Shown: positions 1 through 4,966 of the stretch, in pieces | Numbering within the stretch: the stretch's first letter is position 1 | Layout of the letters: every line of letters begins with the position of its first letter | NCBI GenBank assembly: GCA_902495985.1 | Contig: CABUZF010000098.1 | Coordinates: 1 to 5,368, forward strand | Length of the DNA: 5,368 nt | Source of the DNA: an uncultured Collinsella sp. | GTDB lineage: Bacteria > Actinomycetota > Coriobacteriia > Coriobacteriales > Coriobacteriaceae | Direction of reading: 5' to 3' | The notes under the pieces: model-generated | Told to the model about the DNA's origin: nothing | The model's database searches: none | The model's input: the letters and a program-made list of their open reading frames with translations, nothing else | Made by a program: the position numbers and the translations under genes

Positions 1-1946
1 AGGGCGACGGCGCCGGCGGCCTTGGCCTCGTCGATGCCCATGACGCGGGTCACAACCGGCTTTGAGGCGAAGATCTGCTGGTTGACCAGGTCCTCGACAG
101 CCTTGAGCTGCCCGGAGGACAGAGCCTCAAAGTGCGTAAAGTCAAAGCGAAGGTGCTCGGGCGTCACCAGCGAACCGGCCTGGGACACATGCTCGCCCAG
201 GACGTGCTTAAGCGCGGCATCGAGCAGATGCGTGGCGGTGTGGTTGCGGCGCAGGAAGCCACGGCGCTCGGCGTCGAGCGCGGCGGTAACAGCGGCACCG
301 ACAGCCAGCGTGCCCTCGGCAACGTGCGCGACGTGGGCATACAGGCCGTTGTGGTTCTTGGTGTCGGCAACGGTCAGAACAACGCCCTCGGCGGAAAGCT
401 TGCCGGCATCGCCCTGCTGGCCACCCATCTCGGCATAGAACGGGGTGCGGTCGAGCACAACCTCGACATCCTCGCCGGCGGCAGCGGACTCGACGGACTC
501 GCCGTTGCGCACGATGGCGACAACCTTGGCGCCCTCAATCACATCGTTGTCATAGCCGTCGAACTCGGTCGCTGCGACCTTGTCCGAAAGCTCGACCCAC
601 ACGTCGTTGAAGCTGCCCCAGGCGTCGCCCTTGGCATTGGCGCGGGCGCGGGCCTTCTGGTCCTCCATGCAGGCAGTGAAGCCGTCCATATCGACGTCGT
701 GGCCAGCGGTGCCGGCGATCTCGACGGTCAGATCGATGGGGAAACCAAAGGTGTCGTGCAGTTTAAAGGCGACATCGCCCGAAAGCACGGCGCCCTCGGC
801 AAGCGCTGCCAGGGCCTCGTCCAGATAGACGCGGCCGTTGTCGAGCGTCGTGGAGAAGCGCTCCTCCTCGGAGGCGACGATACCCTTGACGAGCGCGACG
901 TTCTTGAGCAGCTCGGGATAGGCCTCGCCCATCTGGGCGTTGACCTCGTCGATGAACTTGGTCAGGAAGGCGCCCTCGATACCCAGCAGGCGACCGTGGA
1001 ACACGGCGCGGCGGAGCAGGCGGCGAAGGACGTACTCGCGGCCCTCGTTACCGGGAAGGATGCCGTCCGAGATCATAAAGTCGACAGCACGGGAGTGGTC
1101 GGCGATGATACGCAGGGAGCGGCTGGCACCGGAGTAATCGTCGGCATCATAGGTCTTGCCGCTGATCTCCTCACCGAGCTTGATGAGGTGCTGCATCAGA
1201 TCGCCGTCGTAGTTAGCGGTCTTGTGCTGCATGATGGCAGCCATGCGCTCCAAGCCCATGCCCGTATCGAGGTTGCGGTGCGGCAGCTCCGGCATGGAGC
1301 CGTCCTCCTGGCGGTCGTACTGGGTAAACACGAGGTTCCAGAACTCCAGGAAGCGGTCGCAGTCGCAGCCGGGCTTGCAGTCGGGGCTACCGCAACCGAC
1401 CTCCTCGCCCATGTCAAAGTAGATCTCAGAGCACGGACCGCAGGGACCGGTGGGGCCAGCGGCCCAGAAGTTGTCGTCCTCGCCCAGGCGAGAGATGTGA
1501 TCCTCGGCAACGCCCAGGGAGCGCCACACGTCGTGGGTCTCGTCGTCCTCGGTAAAGACGGTGAAGTACAGGCGGTCGAGCGGCAGCTTGAACTCCTTGG
1601 TGATGAGCTCAAAGGCCCAAGCGCAGGCCTGCTGTTTGGAGACGCCGCCAAAGGAAAAGTCGCCGAGCATCTCAAAGAACGAGAGGTGACGGCCGTCCTC
1701 GCCGATGCAGTCGATGTCGTTGGTGCGGACGCACTTCTGGCAGGAGATCGCGCCGATCTCCTTCATGGTCTTCTTGCCCTGGTAGTACTCCTTAAACTGG
1801 TTCATGCCGGCGTTGGCAAGCAGCAGCGAGGGATCGTCGGGAACAAGGGACGAAGAAGGATAGAGTTTAAGACCGCGCTCCTCAAAGAAGTTGAGGAACT
1901 TAGAGCGGATCTCGGCCGTAGTCATTGACGGGTAGTCAGCACTCAT
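1..1946 (-). CDS. alaS: Alanyl-tRNA synthetase, N-terminal 648 codons (3' end outside window)
   Basis: Cytosolic class II aminoacyl-tRNA synthetase that charges tRNA-Ala with alanine and hydrolyses mischarged Ser/Gly-tRNA-Ala. I translated the minus strand row by row from the ATG at 1946 and found one unbroken frame to the window edge. The catalytic domain comes first: motif 1 region with LANAGMNQFK, motif 2 with FFEMLGDFSFGG (residues 90-101), GPTGPCGPCSE (164-174), and motif 3 LDTGMGLERM (226-235). A cysteine cluster (C185, C190, C194, C196) precedes the conserved FLEFWNLVFTQ. The middle part carries HDTFGFPIDLT, and the editing domain shows the zinc-binding HxxxH as HTATH (569-573). The second zinc half-site and the C-Ala domain must lie beyond base 1, since the family is usually about 870-880 residues. 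The start is set by GAGGAG at 1956-1961, nine bases upstream. A promoter is visible at 1993-2020. Identification is secure. Confidence 0.98.
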   Translation of the reverse strand, partial: MSADYPSMTTAEIRSKFLNFFEERGLKLYPSSSLVPDDPSLLLANAGMNQFKEYYQGKKTMKEIGAISCQKCVRTNDIDCIGEDGRHLSFFEMLGDFSFGGVSKQQACAWAFELITKEFKLPLDRLYFTVFTEDDETHDVWRSLGVAEDHISRLGEDDNFWAAGPTGPCGPCSEIYFDMGEEVGCGSPDCKPGCDCDRFLEFWNLVFTQYDRQEDGSMPELPHRNLDTGMGLERMAAIMQHKTANYDGDLMQHLIKLGEEISGKTYDADDYSGASRSLRIIADHSRAVDFMISDGILPGNEGREYVLRRLLRRAVFHGRLLGIEGAFLTKFIDEVNAQMGEAYPELLKNVALVKGIVASEEERFSTTLDNGRVYLDEALAALAEGAVLSGDVAFKLHDTFGFPIDLTVEIAGTAGHDVDMDGFTACMEDQKARARANAKGDAWGSFNDVWVELSDKVAATEFDGYDNDVIEGAKVVAIVRNGESVESAAAGEDVEVVLDRTPFYAEMGGQQGDAGKLSAEGVVLTVADTKNHNGLYAHVAHVAEGTLAVGAAVTAALDAERRGFLRRNHTATHLLDAALKHVLGEHVSQAGSLVTPEHLRFDFTHFEALSSGQLKAVEDLVNQQIFASKPVVTRVMGIDEAKAAGAVA

Positions 1947-1955
1947 AGAGGGAAT

Positions 1956-1961
1956 CTCCTC
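1956..1961 (-). promoter_or_regulatory. alaS ribosome binding site
   Basis: GAGGAG on the minus strand ends nine bases before the ATG at 1946 and fixes that start over the in-frame Met at codon 8. Its first four bases can pair with CCTC just before the start codon (1948-1951) in a weak four-pair hairpin with a six-base loop, which could modestly shield the site. Confidence 0.8.
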
Positions 1962-1962
1962 G

Positions 1963-1977
1963 GTTTCACATCGAAAC
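1963..1977 (-). repeat. Inverted repeat in the alaS leader
   Basis: A perfect five-base inverted repeat with a five-base spacer, GTTTC-gatgt-GAAAC on the minus strand. It lies between the predicted alaS transcription start (about 1986) and the ribosome binding site. It could be a short mRNA hairpin or a protein-binding dyad. E. coli AlaRS is known to repress its own gene through a palindrome at the promoter, but nothing here shows that this repeat does the same. Confidence 0.4.
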
Positions 1978-1992
1978 AGTTCAAACATAACG

Positions 1993-2020
1993 ATATTACC
2001 ATCCCACCGCGCCTGTGCAA
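1993..2020 (-). promoter_or_regulatory. Predicted alaS promoter
   Basis: On the minus strand, TTGCAC (2020-2015) and TAATAT (1998-1993) are separated by 16 bases, a good match to housekeeping sigma-70-type -35 and -10 boxes. Transcription should start near 1986, giving a leader of about 40 bases before the alaS ATG. The first two T's of the -35 box are the last two of the upstream terminator's T-tract. Confidence 0.7.
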
Positions 2021-2048
2021 AAAAGAGGGCCGCCAAACAGCGACCCTC
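2019..2048 (-). terminator. Intrinsic terminator, minus strand
   Basis: Read on the minus strand, GAGGGTCGC (2048-2040) pairs with GCGGCCCTC (2033-2025). This gives nine consecutive pairs, one of them a U-G wobble, around a six-base loop, followed directly by six T's (2024-2019). On the plus strand the wobble becomes a C-A mismatch and no T-run follows, so it works leftward only. It lies upstream of the alaS promoter, so it cannot serve alaS. The nearest minus-strand gene upstream of it is the AI-2E gene ending at 2387, making this the likely end of the sigma-factor operon, with the small plus-strand gene lying in between. Confidence 0.75.
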
Positions 2049-2064
2049 CAGCGAAAGTGCATGT

Positions 2065-2071
2065 TATTTAG
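2065..2071. repeat. Left copy of a 7-base direct repeat (TATTTAG)
   Basis: TATTTAG occurs here and again at 2388-2394, the two copies flanking the small A+T-rich gene. The right copy overlaps the stop codon of the AI-2E gene. A 7-mer can recur by chance in A+T-rich DNA; its placement is what makes it notable. Confidence 0.4.
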
Positions 2072-2081
2072 TACTGCGCGA

Positions 2082-2096
2082 TCCTTTGAAAAAGGA
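2082..2096. promoter_or_regulatory. Palindromic site in the -35 region of the small gene (possible operator)
   Basis: TCCTTT-gaa-AAAGGA is a perfect six-base inverted repeat with a three-base centre. It ends six bases before the TATAAT at 2103 and covers the place where a -35 box would be expected. No good -35 hexamer is found at 16-18 bases from that TATAAT. This arrangement fits a transcription-factor site, either an activator replacing the -35 contact or a repressor. The regulator is unknown and the function is inferred only from symmetry and position. Confidence 0.4.
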
Positions 2097-2102
2097 CTGC
2101 TG

Positions 2103-2108
2103 TATAAT
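2103..2108 (+). promoter_or_regulatory. Predicted -10 box for the small membrane-protein gene
   Basis: A perfect TATAAT lies 32 bases before the ATG at 2141. No matching -35 box is found at normal spacing; TTGAAA at 2086-2091 is only 11 bases away, too close to act as one. A promoter here is therefore plausible but may depend on a bound activator. Confidence 0.5.
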
Positions 2109-2140
2109 TGCATATAAGATTCACCCGGAAGGAGCGATCG

Positions 2141-2380
2141 ATGAAAAGCAAACGATTTGTCCTGAATGCACTTCTGGTTGTAGCACTTTTAGCGCTCTTA
2201 GCCTTCTCATGCTGGTACGCAAACCAACCATCATTTGGATACGTATTGTATACAGTAATGTCCGGCGATAAGGCTTATTACACTCTACGCGCAATTGACG
2301 TTCTCTTTTTCTATGTAGCCGGCCCCTTATCAATCGCTTTGCTCGCGTTTCTTGTCATTTACAACTTCAAGAAACGTTAA
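2141..2380 (+). CDS. Small two-helix membrane protein of unknown function
   Basis: A 79-residue protein that I do not recognise. It starts with a basic stretch (MKSKR), then a first hydrophobic segment at about residues 6-24. A loop rich in aromatic residues follows at about 25-51, then a second hydrophobic segment at about 52-74 and a basic C-terminus (KKR). The charge pattern predicts both ends inside the cell and the loop outside. C24 after AFS is a poor lipobox match, so a lipoprotein is unlikely. The ATG at 2141 is chosen because AAGGAG (2129-2134) lies six bases upstream; an upstream in-frame TTG at 2108 has no such site and falls in the -10 box. By hand count the gene is 101/240 G+C (42%), while sampled rows in neighbouring genes reach about 65%. 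It uses TTA, TTT, AAA and ATT-type codons freely. It converges with the AI-2E gene across a six-base gap. Recent acquisition is likely. Confidence 0.75.
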   Translation: MKSKRFVLNALLVVALLALLAFSCWYANQPSFGYVLYTVMSGDKAYYTLRAIDVLFFYVAGPLSIALLAFLVIYNFKKR

Positions 2381-2386
2381 TAGAAC

Positions 2387-3799
2387 CTATTTAGAATCCG
2401 AATCGTCCATGGAGCCGTCGATGCCGGTTTTGGTTTCGTCGTTCATATTGAAATCGTCGTCTTTGGCGAAGGGATTCTTGAAAAAGCCCGTAGCATCGGG
2501 CTGAAGGCCCGAGAGCTTCATCCAGGGATTATCGAGCTCGGGTTTGGGCATGGCCTGGGCCTCGGGCGCGGTCTCGTTGCCGATGAGCTCGGACTCGTAG
2601 ATGAAGGTGTCGTCGCCGAGCGCGTCGTAGGCGGCGACCGGGTTGCCATCGGCATCGCGGTACGGTGTGCCCTTAAACACGGCGCCGTCATAGGCCACAA
2701 GCTGGCGGCCGGTCTCATTCTCGAAGTAGTACACGAAGATACCCTTGAGGGCCGCACATAGCGGGATGGCAATAATCATGCCGATGGGGCCCATGAGTGC
2801 CGAGCCAATAACGAGCGCCGTGAGGCTCATGATGGGATGCACCTGCACCGAGCTCTGCATAACCTTAGGCGAAATCACGTTATCGGTGACGTTTTGCGCG
2901 ACCATCGTCACGATGAGCGTCCATAACGCCAACACGGGACTGAACATGAAGCCGAGTACCGTGGCGATTGCTGCGCTCACCCAGGGACCGACGACCGGAA
3001 CCAAATGCATGATGCCGGTAAAGATAGCCATGAGCGCCGCATACGGATGACCGATGATCAAAAAACCGATAAAGGCGAGGAAACCACCGCAGATGGACGT
3101 CACGACCATACCGCGCATGTAGCCGCCGACAGAGCGAGAAAGGATGGCGACCATAAAGCGGTACGAGGTCTCCTTCTCCTGACCGATGATGGTGCAAATC
3201 TCGTGATGCATGCGAGGGTAGTCGCAGGCCATCCAGTAGGCAAGCACCAGACCAAGGAAGATCACGAACAACTGCGAGGCCGTATTGGTGATGAGCGGGA
3301 ACACACCGCGACCAAGCTCGGCAGCAATCTGAGACACATACTTCGATGCCACGGTAACCAGGGACGAAAGATTATCGTCCAAATACTCCTTGAGCGGCGT
3401 GTTGTTGAGCGTCTTGGCATGCGAGATCATCTCATTGAGATCGCCACCCGCAACACGAAGCTGCTCGGGCAGGCGGCTCAGGACTTCCATGATCTGACCA
3501 AAGAGAATCGGCGACAAGATGCAAACGACACCGACGAGCACGGCAACAACAACAATAAGCGCGATAAGCGAACCGACGCCGCGATTCACGCCATGGTGCT
3601 CGAGCCAGTTGGTGATCGGGGACATCACAAAAGCAATGATGGAGCCGACGGCAAGAAACTCAATAACCGGTGCCAGGATGCCCATAAGGTTAAAGATGAC
3701 AGCAGCAATAACAATGCAGCCGACAACAGCCCAAATGCGCAGCGTCAGAATGCGGGTGTCGCGCAGCACGCGATCGGTTTGCTGGGGGTGCTCACTCAT
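2387..3799 (-). CDS. AI-2E/PerM-family membrane protein with a long acidic tail
   Basis: A 470-residue integral membrane protein of the AI-2E transporter (PerM/TqsA/YdiK) family. Members have been linked to export of autoinducer-2 or to ion antiport, and most have no proven substrate. Hydrophobic segments lie at about residues 20-60 and 75-98. A soluble stretch (about 100-165) follows, then segments at about 170-190 and 228-300, and a final block at 323-357. Family hallmarks are GHPYAALMAIFTGIMHLVPVVG (250-271), NVISPKVMQ (307-315) and HPIMSLTALVIGSALMGPIG (321-340) followed by IPLCAALK. From about residue 361 a 110-residue hydrophilic tail rich in Asp, Glu, Gly and Pro follows, which makes the protein longer than the usual 330-380 residues. 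Its ATG shares ATGA with the stop of the sigma gene. The only nearby Shine-Dalgarno-like GGAG is about 13 bases away, so translational coupling is likely. The transported molecule cannot be told from sequence. Confidence 0.92.
   Translation of the reverse strand: MSEHPQQTDRVLRDTRILTLRIWAVVGCIVIAAVIFNLMGILAPVIEFLAVGSIIAFVMSPITNWLEHHGVNRGVGSLIALIVVVAVLVGVVCILSPILFGQIMEVLSRLPEQLRVAGGDLNEMISHAKTLNNTPLKEYLDDNLSSLVTVASKYVSQIAAELGRGVFPLITNTASQLFVIFLGLVLAYWMACDYPRMHHEICTIIGQEKETSYRFMVAILSRSVGGYMRGMVVTSICGGFLAFIGFLIIGHPYAALMAIFTGIMHLVPVVGPWVSAAIATVLGFMFSPVLALWTLIVTMVAQNVTDNVISPKVMQSSVQVHPIMSLTALVIGSALMGPIGMIIAIPLCAALKGIFVYYFENETGRQLVAYDGAVFKGTPYRDADGNPVAAYDALGDDTFIYESELIGNETAPEAQAMPKPELDNPWMKLSGLQPDATGFFKNPFAKDDDFNMNDETKTGIDGSMDDSDSK
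2388..2394. repeat. Right copy of the 7-base direct repeat (TATTTAG)
   Basis: Identical to 2065-2071. On the minus strand it reads CTAAATA and contains the last Lys codon of the AI-2E gene and the first bases of its TAG stop. In the left copy the same bases are followed by A, so joining the copies would give an in-frame TAA stop in place of TAG. Confidence 0.4.
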
Positions 3800-4587
3800 G
3801 AACGAATCATCACTCCGTCGGGGTCGATCTTGTCCTGAATCTTCTTAAGCGTGCGGCGCAGCAGACGCGAAACCTGTACCTGAGAAATACCCAGCTTCTT
3901 GGCAATCTCAATCTGGGTCATGCCCTTCACAAAGCGCAGCTCAATCACCTCGCGCTCGCGCGGCGAGAAATCACGGATGGCTTCCTCGATCACTAGGCGG
4001 TCATCGGTAAAGTCGAGCTCGTTGTCGTCGTCGGCGTAACGGTCGAGAATCGAGGGGGCATCGTCCGAATCGGACGCACCAGGAGCCTCGATGGGCACCG
4101 AGGTATAGGCCGAAGACGATTCCATGGCCTCCAGCACCTCATCGACCGTCACGTCCAAGTACTCAGCGATTTCCTCAACCTTAGGCGAGCGCTGTAGCTC
4201 GTTGGTGAGCTTATCGGTAGCCTGGTTGACCTTGGCCGAGAGCTCCTGCAAGCGACGGGGCACGCGCACGCTCCAGCCCTTGTCGCGGAAGTGACGCTTG
4301 ATCTCGCCCAAGATGGTAGGCGTGGCAAACGTGGTGAACTCGAGTCCGCGCTCAGGGTCAAAGCGATCGATAGCCTTGAGCAGGCCCAAATAACCAACCT
4401 GCATCAGGTCATCGAGCGGCTCGCCGCGGTTCTTAAACTTGTTGGCAAGAAACCTTACCAGGTTCATGTGGGACATGACGAGCTGCTCGCGTGCGTCCGG
4501 GTCACCGGTCTCTTTATAGCGACGAAACAGCTCGCGGGTTTTCTCCTTGTCCCAAGCGGTCTTACCGCTCCGGGAACGTTCGGTCAT
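3796..4587 (-). CDS. SigB/SigF/SigG-family RNA polymerase sigma factor
   Basis: A 263-residue alternative sigma factor of the general-stress/sporulation group (sigB/sigF-like). Region 2 spans about residues 36-106 and contains DLMQVGYLGLLKAIDRFDP and FTTFATPTILGEIKRHFRD, which provide core binding and -10 recognition. VRVPRRLQEL (108-116) opens region 3, which continues to about 155. An acidic linker rich in Asp and Ser (about 165-196) leads to region 4 (about 197-252), whose helix-turn-helix MTQIEIAKKLGISQVQVSRL (223-242) reads the -35 box. All regions are intact and the length is normal. It starts one base after the stop of the RsbW-like gene, with a weak AAGGCGG (4597-4603) upstream, and overlaps the AI-2E gene by four bases. 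The adjacent RsbW-like protein is the expected inhibitor. No promoter is visible inside the operon. The exact subtype is unresolved, so no symbol is given. Confidence 0.95.
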   Translation of the reverse strand: MTERSRSGKTAWDKEKTRELFRRYKETGDPDAREQLVMSHMNLVRFLANKFKNRGEPLDDLMQVGYLGLLKAIDRFDPERGLEFTTFATPTILGEIKRHFRDKGWSVRVPRRLQELSAKVNQATDKLTNELQRSPKVEEIAEYLDVTVDEVLEAMESSSAYTSVPIEAPGASDSDDAPSILDRYADDDNELDFTDDRLVIEEAIRDFSPREREVIELRFVKGMTQIEIAKKLGISQVQVSRLLRRTLKKIQDKIDPDGVMIRS

Positions 4588-4588
4588 A

Positions 4589-4966
4589 TTAGATATCCGC
4601 CTTGAGGTCGAGGGAAAGCGTCAGGGGCGCCGCAGTCTTTTCGTAGGAGTCGCACACGCTCGCCAAAATGAGCTCGGCATACACAGCGGCCTGGTCATCC
4701 TCGTCGACGGTGGCCTGGTCGCCAAAGGTAAAGGTCATGCCAACGTGAGATTCGTCGACATCGAATTTGATCGAGATGTCGTCGGAATCAACGGCCGTGC
4801 AGCCAAAGATGAAGGCCTCCTCGGCAGCCATACGGATGTCCTCGATGCGATCGACGGACATGGAGCACAGTGCACCGACATTAGCCGCCGTCATACGCAC
4901 AAGGCGAGCCAGACGCGGATCGCCGGCAACAGTCAGCGTGATGGGGCAAGTTGCTTCGCTACTCAT
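4589..4966 (-). CDS. RsbW/SpoIIAB-like anti-sigma factor, ATP-site residues apparently lost
   Basis: A 125-residue protein whose position directly before a SigB/F-type gene and whose pattern suggest an anti-sigma factor of the GHKL-fold RsbW/SpoIIAB group. The segment DRIEDIRMAAEEAFIFG (39-55) matches the family's helix in which IEDMKIAVSEACTNAV is typical. E50 keeps the usual catalytic Glu, but the Asn of the N-box is replaced by Phe (F54). The later GGLGL-type glycine motif is missing: the corresponding part reads AVYAELILASVCDSY (94-108). Strands around 65-83 (ISIKFDV, VGMTFTFGD) and at the end (LTLSLDL) fit the fold's sheet. The start at 4966 is supported by GAGGAG at 4974-4979; the frame is open further upstream to 5080, but that part overlaps the preceding gene. 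It overlaps that gene by eight bases, indicating coupled translation. It may bind the sigma factor without kinase activity. Family assignment is moderate because similarity is limited. Confidence 0.75.
   Translation of the reverse strand: MSSEATCPITLTVAGDPRLARLVRMTAANVGALCSMSVDRIEDIRMAAEEAFIFGCTAVDSDDISIKFDVDESHVGMTFTFGDQATVDEDDQAAVYAELILASVCDSYEKTAAPLTLSLDLKADI

Noticed and set aside
132..1928. A 598-codon open frame on the plus strand opposite alaS
   Set aside because: It is the complement of a verified alaS frame in G+C-rich DNA, where antisense frames stay open by codon bias. Its protein is a repetitive mix of Val, Leu, Gly and Ala with no recognisable domain, and no ribosome binding site or promoter was seen.
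2086..2091. TTGAAA as the -35 box of the small gene
   Set aside because: It is only 11 bases from TATAAT and about 21 from the next possible -10 (TATAAG at 2113), neither within the usual 16-18. It is better explained as part of the palindrome.
2108..2140. TTG at 2108 as an earlier start for the small membrane protein
   Set aside because: The codon overlaps the TATAAT box and has no ribosome binding site, while the ATG at 2141 has AAGGAG six bases upstream.
2019..2140. A T-box or other tRNA-sensing leader for alaS using the hairpin as attenuator
   Set aside because: A good promoter lies downstream of the hairpin, the leader is only about 40 bases, and the upstream space is too small for a T-box and is occupied by the oppositely oriented small gene's promoter.
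3005..3838. A 277-codon plus-strand frame opposite the AI-2E gene
   Set aside because: Its product is rich in Asp, Arg, His and Asn, as expected from reading hydrophobic membrane-protein codons backwards, and it shows no domain. The minus-strand gene fully explains this region.
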